Shown: piece by piece, positions 36,859 through 47,211 of the stretch | Position numbering within the stretch: the stretch's first letter is position 1 | Layout: each line of letters opens with the position of its first letter | Source of the DNA: Acidimicrobiales bacterium | GTDB lineage: Bacteria; Actinomycetota; Acidimicrobiia; Acidimicrobiales; Aldehydirespiratoraceae | Length of the DNA: 64,000 nt | Assembly: GCA_022425325.1 (NCBI GenBank) | Contig: JAKMFW010000032.1 | Coordinates: forward strand, 1 to 64,000 | Direction of reading: 5' to 3' | Notes under the pieces: generated by a model | What the model was told of the DNA's origin: nothing | The model's database searches: none | The model's input: the letters and a program-made list of their open reading frames with translations, nothing else | Position numbers and translations under genes: made by a program

Positions 36859-39125
36859 CGGCGCACCTTCCGCACATCGTCCGAAAGCGGGGCACCGCCA
36901 CCACGTGCGGTGTCGGCCCGGCTCAGGGCCAGCACGCCCATCGCCGCAACGACCAACACGACGACCTCTCCCAGGGTGTCGAGTGCACGCAGGTCGGTGA
37001 GGATCACGTTGACGAGGTTGTTGCCGCCGCCCTCATCGACCGCCGCAGCGGTGAGTGACTCACGGTTGGATGGCGTGTCCTCGGCCGAGGCGAGAAGCGC
37101 AACCGTGACGGCGGTGCCGGCGAGCACGGCCGTGCCGATGCGAACGCTGCGCCACACGAAACCGTTGGCGGGGAACTGGGTGGTGAGCCCGCCGAGGCCG
37201 ATCACGAAGCCGACGACGATGACGGTCTCGACCAACAGCTGCGTGAGGGCCAGGTCAGGTGCCCCCTGGATAAGGAAGAGGGCGGATACGCCGAGGCCGA
37301 CCACGCCGAGCGCGAGTGCGGCCCCGATCCGAGAGCGGATGGCCGCGACGGCGATTGCAGCCGCAACGACCGCTGTCCCCATGCCGGCCTGCAACGGACG
37401 GTCCCAGGCGTGGAGCTGACCGGCATCGATCGAGCCGAGGAACGGGATGACGGCAAGCGAGGCCACGAGGGCCATCACGACGAGATAGATCGGCAGTGAG
37501 CCGTGCTGGACACGGCCGGTGGTCCACTTCGCGAGATCGAGGGTGCGGTCGACGAGCCGGTCGACATTGTTGGCACCGACCGGTTCGGGCGGCGACGAAT
37601 GGCGAGCGGCTGCCGCACCGATGATCGCACCACCGGCGACGATGCCCATCGAGATCCAGAAGGCCGTGCTGTCGAGGCCCGGCCACCGAAGCAACGCGTA
37701 CCCCGTCGACGTGGTTTCGAGCGTGGCGGCGGCTGGCACGACCCAGTCGGTGACACTGGGCGCCAGGACGTACCCGACAACGCCGAGTGCGGAGAGCAGC
37801 ACCGACGGCGCTGCAGCCGCCCACCGGAACGGTGCCACCTCGGTGGGCTCGCCGCCCTTGTCGGAGAAGAGCGCAAGCACGAGGCGGGTGGTGTAGGCGA
37901 CGGTGAGCACCGAGCCGATCGTGACGCCCGCAAGGATGAGATCCCCGGAGGCACCGGACTCTTTGAGCGACGCCTCGATGGCCGCTTCCTTCGCAGGGAA
38001 GCCGAGCAGCGGCGGCACACCGGCCATCGACAGTCCGGCGAAGACCATCACCCAGAACGCAACCGGCATCGAGGTACGGAGCCCCGACAGGGAGCGGAGA
38101 TCACGGCTACCGGTGCGGATGTCGATCTCGCCGACGGCCATGAAAAGGGCCGCCTTGAACACGGCGTGGGCCACGACGAGGGAGACGGCGGCGAAGATGG
38201 CCTTCCCGCTGCCGAGCGACATCATGGCGGTCATCAGGCCGAGCTGGCTGACCGTGCCCCAGGCGAGCACGAGCTTGGCGTCGGCGTGGCGCAGGGCGCC
38301 GATCGCGCCCCAGAACATCGTGAGCAGGCCGACGGTGACGCCGAGACCGGACCAGATGTCGACCGCCCCGAGCACGGGGTGCATCAACCCGATCAACACG
38401 ATGCCCGCCTTCACCATGGTGGCGGAGTGCAGGTAGGCGCTCACCGGCGTTGGGGCGGCCATGGCACCCGGTAGCCAGACGTGGAAGGGCAGCTGGGCCG
38501 ACTTGGTGAACGCGCCGACCAGTATGAGCACGGCGGCGACGGTCGCCTGATCGCCGGTGACGGGGCCCATCTCGCTGAGGGTCGCCGTGCCTGCGACGTC
38601 GACGAGAACAAGGAGGCCGGCGAGCAGGACGAGGCCACCTGCAACGGTGACCAGCAACGCCCGACGAGCTGCGGTCACCGCCGCGCTGTCGGTGGACTTG
38701 GTGCCGACGAGCAGGAACGAGGTGACCGACGTGGCCTCCCAGAACAAGAAGAGCGTCCAGACATCGTCGGCCCAGACGAGGCCGAGCATCGAGCCGCTGA
38801 ACGCAAGCAAGGTTGCGGCGAAGCCTCGTCGATCGCCACCCCCGAAGTAGCCGTGGCCGTAGACGAAGATGAGGACACCGATACCGGAGACGAGGACGGC
38901 GAGCAGGGCGCCGAGCGGCCCGACTCGGAAGCTGACGGCGAGATCGAGGCCCTCAACCCAGTCGAGGCGGGCGGTGTCCGTCTCACCGCCGCCGAGTCTG
39001 GAAGCAGCCCACACGGCGCTCGCCAACGGCGCCGCAAGCGCGACAGCGAAGGCAGGGCGGGGGTTCGGAAGTGAGAGAACGGCGACCACCCCGACGAGGT
39101 GGGCCACCAGCAGAATCCAGATCAA
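36855..39125 (-). CDS. mnhA: Na+/H+ antiporter subunit A
   Basis: The 756-residue subunit is homologous to NuoL. It has GPLGALLAVLVSGIGVLIFVYG near the N-terminus, the conserved Glu in TLFLFWEATSVTSFLLVG, the Lys in AFTKSAQLPFHVWLP, and the C-terminal MbhD/MbhE-like part with DLALTQLLVETVIVVGFVIG. It opens the seven-gene operon; about 180 bases of upstream sequence separate it from the sodN terminator. Likely function is Na+/H+ exchange in a saline or alkaline habitat. Confidence 0.93.
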   Translation of the reverse strand: MIWILLVAHLVGVVAVLSLPNPRPAFAVALAAPLASAVWAASRLGGGETDTARLDWVEGLDLAVSFRVGPLGALLAVLVSGIGVLIFVYGHGYFGGGDRRGFAATLLAFSGSMLGLVWADDVWTLFLFWEATSVTSFLLVGTKSTDSAAVTAARRALLVTVAGGLVLLAGLLVLVDVAGTATLSEMGPVTGDQATVAAVLILVGAFTKSAQLPFHVWLPGAMAAPTPVSAYLHSATMVKAGIVLIGLMHPVLGAVDIWSGLGVTVGLLTMFWGAIGALRHADAKLVLAWGTVSQLGLMTAMMSLGSGKAIFAAVSLVVAHAVFKAALFMAVGEIDIRTGSRDLRSLSGLRTSMPVAFWVMVFAGLSMAGVPPLLGFPAKEAAIEASLKESGASGDLILAGVTIGSVLTVAYTTRLVLALFSDKGGEPTEVAPFRWAAAAPSVLLSALGVVGYVLAPSVTDWVVPAAATLETTSTGYALLRWPGLDSTAFWISMGIVAGGAIIGAAAARHSSPPEPVGANNVDRLVDRTLDLAKWTTGRVQHGSLPIYLVVMALVASLAVIPFLGSIDAGQLHAWDRPLQAGMGTAVVAAAIAVAAIRSRIGAALALGVVGLGVSALFLIQGAPDLALTQLLVETVIVVGFVIGLGGLTTQFPANGFVWRSVRIGTAVLAGTAVTVALLASAEDTPSNRESLTAAAVDEGGGNNLVNVILTDLRALDTLGEVVVLVVAAMGVLALSRADTARGGGAPLSDDVRKVRR

Positions 39126-39257
39126 CGTGACCCTTGGGGGAGGCCGGTACGCCCAGATGCTAGCGGATCGGGCCGGGTTGAATACGGGCCCATCGTCCTC
39201 CGACCGCCACCCGTTCCTGCGGCCTCGAGCAATCCTGCGCCGGCAAGGCCAAAACGA

Positions 39258-39287
39258 CGATGGCGAGGCCCGGAGGCCTCGCCATCG
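39258..39287 (-). terminator. Intrinsic terminator downstream of sodN
   Basis: A perfect 13-bp stem (39258-39270 with 39275-39287, arms beginning CGATGGCGAGG) closes a 4-base loop 24 bases beyond the sodN stop. On the minus strand the stem is followed by TCGTTTTGG, giving a short T-run. It sits in the 185-base gap between sodN and mrpA, which otherwise must hold the mrp promoter and shows no gene. Confidence 0.8.
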
Positions 39288-39310
39288 ACGAGATCAGGTG
39301 ATCGACAGGA

Positions 39311-39733
39311 TCAGGCGGGCGGGTAGACGCCCATGTCCTTGCCCTTGTCGGTCTGCCAGAACACGTCGGCAATCTCATCGATGTAGGTGAGGAGCTGCTC
39401 GCAGACGGCGGCGTCGGTGGACTTCTTCACCTCGCCGGCCTGGTGGACTGCGTCCCAGAAGAGCTGGTGGAGGTTCGGGAACGCCTCGAAGTGGGCGGGG
39501 GCGAAGAAGTCGGCCCACAGGACCATCAGGTGGTGCTTCACCTCTTCGGCACGCTGCTCCTTGACGATGATGCACCGGGCACGGAAGTGCTCATCGTCGG
39601 AGCCGTGGTACTTGGCGATGGTCTTGAGGCACGACAGGGCCTCAATCTTTGCCTGGGCGGGGTCGTAGACGCCGCAGTAGAGGTCGCAGTGGGCCTGAGC
39701 CTTCTCGGCGCCGTCGAAGAGACGGTTCATCAT
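39311..39733 (-). CDS. sodN: Superoxide dismutase, Ni
   Basis: The 140-residue nickel SOD precursor has a 14-residue propeptide (MMNRLFDGAEKAQA) preceding the nickel hook. The hook reads HCDLYCGVY (His15, Cys16, Cys20), where known nickel SODs usually have HCDLPCGVY; the Pro at mature position 5 is Tyr (codon TAC). The four-helix body has KYHGSDDEHFRARCIIVKEQ and EEVKHHLMVLWADFFAP as expected. It dismutates superoxide after cleavage of the propeptide, probably by the divergent sodX product. The start may be ATG 39733 or 39730. Confidence 0.95.
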   Translation of the reverse strand: MMNRLFDGAEKAQAHCDLYCGVYDPAQAKIEALSCLKTIAKYHGSDDEHFRARCIIVKEQRAEEVKHHLMVLWADFFAPAHFEAFPNLHQLFWDAVHQAGEVKKSTDAAVCEQLLTYIDEIADVFWQTDKGKDMGVYPPA

Positions 39734-39778
39734 GGGTGGGGTCACCTTCTGTTCGGGATCGGGCCTATGTTGCCCGCT

Positions 39779-40081
39779 ATGGCTTTCGCACCGATTCGCC
39801 GATTCGTTGTGGAGGGCGACTCGATGCTCCCAAGCTACGCGAACGGCGACCTGGTTTTCGCCTCGAAGAGCAAAAGAGCGCGCGTCGGGCAGGTTCGCGT
39901 GCTCCGCCACCCCTACAACCCGGGCATGTGGTTGGTGAAACGAGTGGCGTCGGTGCGGGGCGATGACATGACGATCAGCAGCGACAACCCCGATGCGACT
40001 CGAGCGGATTCACGAGAGTTCGGCCATGTTCCGGTCGCCGGCAGCCTCCGTGTGATCGGGCGGCTTCGGGCCCGTTCCTGA
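39779..40081 (+). CDS. sodX: Nickel-type superoxide dismutase maturation protease
   Basis: This 100-residue S26 (signal-peptidase-like) protease lacks an evident membrane anchor. The catalytic Ser15 lies in VEGDSMLPSY and the general-base Lys54 in WLVKRVASVRGDD; the box SSDNPDATRADSREFG matches S26 box E. It is divergent from sodN with 45 bases between starts, the standard pairing in which SodX removes the SodN propeptide and exposes the N-terminal His. The frame is open far upstream, but that stretch is antisense to sodN. Confidence 0.9.
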   Translation: MAFAPIRRFVVEGDSMLPSYANGDLVFASKSKRARVGQVRVLRHPYNPGMWLVKRVASVRGDDMTISSDNPDATRADSREFGHVPVAGSLRVIGRLRARS

Positions 40082-40151
40082 ACTCGGCCCTCGGCGCCGA
40101 CCTCGGCACCACACAGGCCCGGCCGCCGCCGGACCACTAGGTTCTCGTCCC

Positions 40152-40577
40152 GTGACCGCGCATCGCACGACCATCCGGGTCCGGTTCTACGAACTCGACC
40201 CGTACAATCACGTCAACCACTCCGTGTACGTCTCGTACTTCGAGTCGGCCCGGGTCGAGTTGCTGGCGGAAGCGGGCTACTCGCTGGCGAGCATGCGAGC
40301 GAACGGCCGCTCGATCGTCGTGTCGGAGATCCAGACAAAGTTCCACGCCAGCGCCGAGGAACTCGACGAGCTGACGATCGAGACCGAGGTACTGGAGTTC
40401 AAGCGGGTCACCACGACCTGGCGCCAACGGATCGTGCGGGGCGACGAGCTGATCTGCAGCCAGGACCTCCGAGCGGCGCTGATCGACGAGCGTGGGCGGC
40501 CGGTGCGCTTCGACGATGCCATGCTCGACGCGCTGTCGATCTACGCAGCTACACCATCGGACCCTGAACCGACGTAA
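40152..40577 (+). CDS. Acyl-CoA thioesterase (4-hydroxybenzoyl-CoA thioesterase family)
   Basis: The 141-residue hot-dog-fold protein has the 4HBT/YbgC pattern VRFYELDPYNHVNHSVYVSY, with Asp and Asn-His in the active site, and EFKRVTTTWRQRIVRGDEL in the later strands. It hydrolyses acyl-CoA or aroyl-CoA thioesters. It starts with GTG at 40152, preceded by 70 bases after sodX. No pathway partner is obvious next to it. Confidence 0.85.
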   Translation: MTAHRTTIRVRFYELDPYNHVNHSVYVSYFESARVELLAEAGYSLASMRANGRSIVVSEIQTKFHASAEELDELTIETEVLEFKRVTTTWRQRIVRGDELICSQDLRAALIDERGRPVRFDDAMLDALSIYAATPSDPEPT

Positions 40578-40650
40578 GCCGCTGGTGTTCACCCCATGAC
40601 CGAGCCGCTGAAACTCGCGGCGGTGCGACCCAGGCACCTAGGTTGCGGGC

Positions 40651-41490
40651 ATGAGCGATCTCCTCGAACTCTCCGGCCGGCTCGGTTCGATGACCAACCT
40701 CGTGCACGGCTTCATCTACTTCGCGCCGGAAGCGAGTGAGGAGTTCGACGCCCTCGGTCTGCCCGCCGATCATCACTACTTTGCGAGCCGAGGGGCGGCA
40801 CTCGGGCCGGTCTCCGCCGAGGTCATCGTGGCCACCTTCTACAACTTCAACCCGGCCCTCGTGGCTGCGGTGATCCCGGCGGCGTGGTCGTTCGTCGACC
40901 CGACCGAGATCCAGCAGGCCCGGATCCGAGCAGCAGGGCGAGCCCTCCGCCGGGTCGAGCCGGATCTCGATGCCGAACTCCTCACCGAAGCCACGGACAT
41001 CGCAGGTCAGATGATCGCCGGCGTCGGCGACGCCGGACGACCGCTCGCCGCCGGCAACCGGGCCACGCCCGAACCTGACGAGCCGTGGGGGCGGCTCTGG
41101 CAGCGGATCACGATCCTGCGCGAGTGGCGGGGGGACGCCCACGTCGCTGCGCTAGTCGCCGCGCCGGCTGACCCGATCGAGGCGCTGATCCTGCACGCGG
41201 CGACCGGCATCGTCCCGAAGGGTGCGCTCACGGCGACCCGCCACTGGCCCGACGAGCAGTGGGATGCCGGCGTCGCTCGGCTTGTCGCTCGCGGCCTCGT
41301 GCAGGAGGACGAATCGTTCACCGAGATGGGGGAAGCCTTCCGCGCTGACATCGAGCGACGGACCAATGGGGCCGCACTCCCGTTGGTTGAGGCGGTCGGC
41401 CCCGACCGGACCGCACGCCTGATCGATCTTCTCAAGCCGGTTCGGCGAGCCCTGCTCGACGGGGGCGCCTTCGCCGCCTTTGGGCGGTAG
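40651..41490 (+). CDS. SCO6745 family protein (SalK-like)
   Basis: The 279-residue protein matches the actinobacterial SCO6745 family. Hallmarks are YFASRGAALGPVSAEVIVAT, FYNFNPALVAAVIPAAW, and LREWRGDAHVAALVAA, and a helix-turn-helix-like C-terminal half (DEQWDAGVARLVARGLVQED). The function is unknown; salinomycin SalK is a relative linked to polyketide tailoring. It ends 10 bases before the VOC gene, with which it is probably co-transcribed. A diverged paralogue is at 9381. Confidence 0.8.
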   Translation: MSDLLELSGRLGSMTNLVHGFIYFAPEASEEFDALGLPADHHYFASRGAALGPVSAEVIVATFYNFNPALVAAVIPAAWSFVDPTEIQQARIRAAGRALRRVEPDLDAELLTEATDIAGQMIAGVGDAGRPLAAGNRATPEPDEPWGRLWQRITILREWRGDAHVAALVAAPADPIEALILHAATGIVPKGALTATRHWPDEQWDAGVARLVARGLVQEDESFTEMGEAFRADIERRTNGAALPLVEAVGPDRTARLIDLLKPVRRALLDGGAFAAFGR

Positions 41491-41500
41491 GGAGGCAATC

Positions 41501-41854
41501 GTGTCGATGGAGATCAACGCGATCACGTTCGTGGTCACCGACATGGCGACATCGGTCGGCTTCTACACCGACCTCGGCGGCGAGATCGTCTACGGCGGCG
41601 CCGATGCGCCGTTCACCTCGCTGTCGTTCGGGTCGAACTTCGTCAACCTTCAGCAGACCGGCGAGGCACCCGGACTTCGGTGGGGTCGGGTGATCTTCCA
41701 CGTCGACTCTCCCGATGCGATCCACGACACGGCGATCGCAGCCGGCCACGCGCCGGAGTTCGCCCCGTCGGATGCTCCCTGGGGTGAGCGCTACTTCCAC
41801 ATCCGCGACCCCGATGGTCACGAACTCAGCTTCGCCCGACGGCTGGATCAGTGA
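41501..41854 (+). CDS. VOC (glyoxalase/bleomycin resistance) family protein
   Basis: The 117-residue protein has one vicinal-oxygen-chelate repeat pair: ITFVVTDMATSVGFYTDLGG, then VIFHVDSPDAIHDTAIAAG and YFHIRDPDGHELSFARR. The role could be isomerase, dioxygenase or drug binding. The GTG at 41501 is preferred because GGAGG at 41491-41495 lies close upstream; ATG 41507 is the alternative. The stop overlaps the convergent DUF808 gene by 7 bases. Confidence 0.85.
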   Translation: MSMEINAITFVVTDMATSVGFYTDLGGEIVYGGADAPFTSLSFGSNFVNLQQTGEAPGLRWGRVIFHVDSPDAIHDTAIAAGHAPEFAPSDAPWGERYFHIRDPDGHELSFARRLDQ

Positions 41855-42810
41855 TGACCGGCGGGGGCGTCATCCGGCTCAGCAGGATGGCTTCCTTTCG
41901 GCAGTGACGCCACCGCTCCCACCACGATCAGGCCCCAGAAGAAGCCGACGACCGCCGAGATCAGGGTGTTGACACTCCAGCCGATGAGTCCGCCAAGCGG
42001 AAGATCCGCCACGGCGTACTCGGCGTCGTGCACGGCGTCGTAGGGGAAGTGCCAACCGAGTTCCTCGGCGCCGACAAGAAGGATGTGACCGCCGACCCAC
42101 AGCATCGCCGCGGTCCCGACCACCGAGAGCGTCTTCAGGACCTTCGGCATGGCGGCGACCAGATTGCGACCCGTGCGCTGTGAGCCCTCCGAATCGCTTT
42201 GTGTCATCCGGAGGCCGACATCGTCCATTTTCACGATGAGCGCGACTGCGCCGTAGACGACCACGGTGATCAGCACGGCGACGATGGCGAGGATGATGCC
42301 GCGGGTCACCAACGGCTCGTCGATGACCTCCTTGAGCGAGATGACCATGATCTCGGCCGACAGGATGAAGTCGGTGCGGACGGCGCCCGAGACGGTGGCC
42401 GCTTCGGCTTCGGGGCCGACCATGGTGACCGGCACGTCATGGTCATGATCGTCGCCGGCGAGGGCGTGCAGGATCTTGTGGGCGCCCTCGTAGGCGAGGA
42501 ACGAACCACCGCAGATCAGGATGATCTCGACGAGGGTCGGGGCGATTTCGCTGAGCAGGATCGCCGCCGGGAGGATGAACGCAAGCTTGTTGAGCAGCGA
42601 GCCACGGGCGATCTTCTTGATGATCGGGAGTTCGCGCTCGGCAGCAAGCCCCTGGACGTATTGCGGGGTGACTGCCGCATCGTCGACGACGACACCAGCC
42701 GCCTTCATCGAGGCGCGACCCGCCGCCGCGCCGACATCATCGATCGACGACGCTGCGAGTTTCGCCAGCGCGGCGACATCGTCGAACAGACCTACGAGAC
42801 CACCAGCCAT
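41848..42810 (-). CDS. DUF808 (YedI-like) family membrane protein
   Basis: The 320-residue membrane protein carries the DUF808 signature: N-terminal GGLVGLFDDVAALAKLAASS, then AGVVVDDAAVTPQYVQG and ARGSLLNKLAFILPAAILL. About eight hydrophobic helices follow, and the last residues are polar. The family is common in bacteria, and its function is unknown; a His/Asp-rich loop (GDDHDHDVP) might bind metal. It converges on, and overlaps, the VOC gene. Confidence 0.88.
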   Translation of the reverse strand: MAGGLVGLFDDVAALAKLAASSIDDVGAAAGRASMKAAGVVVDDAAVTPQYVQGLAAERELPIIKKIARGSLLNKLAFILPAAILLSEIAPTLVEIILICGGSFLAYEGAHKILHALAGDDHDHDVPVTMVGPEAEAATVSGAVRTDFILSAEIMVISLKEVIDEPLVTRGIILAIVAVLITVVVYGAVALIVKMDDVGLRMTQSDSEGSQRTGRNLVAAMPKVLKTLSVVGTAAMLWVGGHILLVGAEELGWHFPYDAVHDAEYAVADLPLGGLIGWSVNTLISAVVGFFWGLIVVGAVASLPKGSHPAEPDDAPAGHH

Positions 42811-42852
42811 GGGTCCGCAAACTAGCGGACCAGCCGGACCCTCCGACGACGA

Positions 42853-43674
42853 TCAGATGCTGACGGTCGTCAGGTCGTCGCCCAGAATGATCTCGCCGTC
42901 GAAATGCTCGGCGGCGAGGGCAATCCAGGCGTCGTACTGCTCGGCGGGTGGCGCCGGGACCATGTGGGTCAGCATCAGCCGCTTGGCCCCGACTCGGGCT
43001 GCGGTCTGAGCGGCCTCGACGACATCAGAGTGGTAGTCGAGGATGTCCTGGATCATCTCCATGGGGATCTGCCGGACAAGGTCCTTGCGGATAACCGACT
43101 GCAGGTAGGCATCGGCACCAGCTGCGAGGACATCGACGCCCTCACAAGGGTTGGTGTCTCCGACCAAGGCGACGGAGACCCCGTCGTGTTCGAGCCGGTA
43201 CCCGATGGTCGGGGAGACGGGCGGGTGCTCCGTTGCCGCCGTCGTGACCATGACGTCGTTGATCATGAACGAGTCGCCGGGCTTGAGTTCGGTGACATCG
43301 AGTTGGGGACCCTTTGTCATCTCGTCGTGGTGGGCGATGCGATAGCCGATGTCGAACTCAAGCATCGCCAACGTGCGGTCGACGAGTTCGACGATGCCCT
43401 CGGGGCCGAAGATCTTCAGCGTGGCGTTCTCTTGTGTCATCACCCAGTGGGTGGTGATGACATCGTTGAGTGCAGCAATGTGATCGCTGTGGAAGTGCGT
43501 GATCAACACGCCCCCAAGCATTCCGGGCAACGAGCCGGCCGCCGTCATCCTCATGACGACACCGCGCCCAGCGTCGAGGAGAATGTGGGTGTCACCCGCT
43601 TTCACAAGAGCGGCCGGGGCGGCCCGGTTGGCGTCGGGAATCGGTGATCCGGTGCCGAGCATCGTGATTTCCAT
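42853..43674 (-). CDS. MBL-fold metallo-hydrolase (RNase Z/arylsulfatase-like)
   Basis: The 273-residue protein has the metallo-beta-lactamase fold. It opens with ITMLGTGSPIPDANR and has the di-zinc motif THFHSDHIAALND, a later VALVGDTNPCEG with the bridging Asp, and TEHPPVSP and LMLTHMVPAP. The pattern resembles RNase Z and periplasmic arylsulfatase-like MBL proteins. Without the exosite arm of true RNase Z, a small-molecule esterase or sulfatase role is likelier. It is divergent from the GST gene with 53 bases between. Confidence 0.85.
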   Translation of the reverse strand: MEITMLGTGSPIPDANRAAPAALVKAGDTHILLDAGRGVVMRMTAAGSLPGMLGGVLITHFHSDHIAALNDVITTHWVMTQENATLKIFGPEGIVELVDRTLAMLEFDIGYRIAHHDEMTKGPQLDVTELKPGDSFMINDVMVTTAATEHPPVSPTIGYRLEHDGVSVALVGDTNPCEGVDVLAAGADAYLQSVIRKDLVRQIPMEMIQDILDYHSDVVEAAQTAARVGAKRLMLTHMVPAPPAEQYDAWIALAAEHFDGEIILGDDLTTVSI

Positions 43675-43727
43675 GCGGCCATCGTAGAACTTTTGTCGTC
43701 GAGACTGTCAATTGTTACGGTCACCGC

Positions 43728-44756
43728 ATGAGCGACCAGCCGATCGTGCTTGCGGGCCAGTACGGCTCGCCCTATTCCCTCAAGATGCGGGCGGTCCTGC
43801 GCTACCGCCACATCCCGTTTCGCTGGGTGCTACGCGACTCGAAGTGGGACGACCTTCCCGAGCCACCGGTGCGGCTGATCCCCATGATCGTGTACCCCAA
43901 CAGTGATGGCAGCCACGGCGAGGTCACGATCGACTCATCGCCACAGATCATGCGACTTGAACGCGAGCACACCCACCGCAGCGTCGTCCCCACCGACCCG
44001 GCACTCGCCCTGATCGACGCCATCATCGAGGACTTCGGCGACGAGTGGGTCACCAAGGCGATGTACCACTATCGCTGGGCGTACCAGGACGGCATCGACA
44101 AGGCCGGCATGCTGCTCCCCCTGTCGGGCAATCTGCAGCTCGATTCCGACGGCGCCCAAATGCACTACGACTTCATCACCCAGCGTCAGATCGGGCGCCG
44201 CGAACTCGTCGGCTCCACCGACATCACCCAGCCGATCATCGAATCCTCCTATGAGCGGCTGCTCGATCTGATGACTGCCGGGTTCGCCGAACGAGATTTC
44301 TTCCTCGGCGACCGACCGGGGCGCGGCGACTTCGGCATCTTCGGACAACTGACCCAGCTGGTGAAGTGGGATCCGACCTCGGTCCGGATTGCGGAGCAGC
44401 GAGCCCCAAAGGTGATCAACTGGGTCGACCGCACCGACGATCTGTCATGGCTTCCCGTCGAAGACGACGACGGCTGGGTGTCGTTGGAGTCGCTCCCCTC
44501 CGCCACCCGCCGCCTCCTCCACGAGATCGGGGCCACCTATGTCCCGTTCCTCCTCGCCAACGCCGACGCGCTGGAAACAGGGAAGGACGAGGTCGTGTGC
44601 GAAATCCTCGGCGATACCTACCGCCAGGGGCCGTTTGCCTACCAGGGCAAGTGCCTCGAGTGGCTCCGGCGGGACCATGCAGCGCTCTCCGACACCGACC
44701 GCGAACGAGTCGATGCCGTGCTTGCCGGCACGGGCTGCGAGGCGATGTTCGCCTGA
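43728..44756 (+). CDS. Glutathione S-transferase family protein
   Basis: The 342-residue protein has a thioredoxin-like N-terminal domain (AGQYGSPYSLKMRAVLRYRH, with Ser-Pro-Tyr-Ser at the thiol-activating position) and SSPQIMRLERE in the glutathione-site position. A helical C-terminal domain contains FFLGDRPGRGDFGIFGQLTQ. It is longer than the usual 200-230 residues by a C-terminal extension. Actinobacteria rarely make glutathione, so its thiol partner is unclear. It converges on copZ with 14 bases between stops. Confidence 0.82.
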   Translation: MSDQPIVLAGQYGSPYSLKMRAVLRYRHIPFRWVLRDSKWDDLPEPPVRLIPMIVYPNSDGSHGEVTIDSSPQIMRLEREHTHRSVVPTDPALALIDAIIEDFGDEWVTKAMYHYRWAYQDGIDKAGMLLPLSGNLQLDSDGAQMHYDFITQRQIGRRELVGSTDITQPIIESSYERLLDLMTAGFAERDFFLGDRPGRGDFGIFGQLTQLVKWDPTSVRIAEQRAPKVINWVDRTDDLSWLPVEDDDGWVSLESLPSATRRLLHEIGATYVPFLLANADALETGKDEVVCEILGDTYRQGPFAYQGKCLEWLRRDHAALSDTDRERVDAVLAGTGCEAMFA

Positions 44757-44770
44757 GCAGAGGGTTCGGA

Positions 44771-44958
44771 TCAGGCGACGTCGAAGCCGGCGTCGTCGAT
44801 AGCCGCGAGAACTGCATCGCGCTCGCCACCGACGACCTCGACGATCTTGGTGTCGAGATCGATCCGGACATCGCTGACCCCCTCGACCTTGCCGACCTCG
44901 CCGGTGATCGCCTCGACACAGTGCCCACAGCTCATACCGGGCACGGAGTAGGTACTGA

Positions 44959-44962
<4 letters not shown>
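44771..44962 (-). CDS. copZ: Heavy-metal-associated (copper chaperone) protein
   Basis: The 63-residue HMA-domain protein has the Cu(I)-binding loop GMSCGHC near residue 10 and the ferredoxin-like fold pattern [18 protein letters not shown]. It delivers Cu(I) to the efflux ATPase. The ATG overlaps the copA stop by 4 nt, so the two are made together in one operon with copA first. Confidence 0.9.
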
Positions 44963-47124
<2,162 letters not shown>

Positions 47125-47211
47125 GCGGTCAGGCTACGACGAGACGGCGACGACCACAGGCACGAGGTGACGAGCAACGCGGAGCGGTCGTTGGCTTCGT
47201 AGCCTCGGCAC

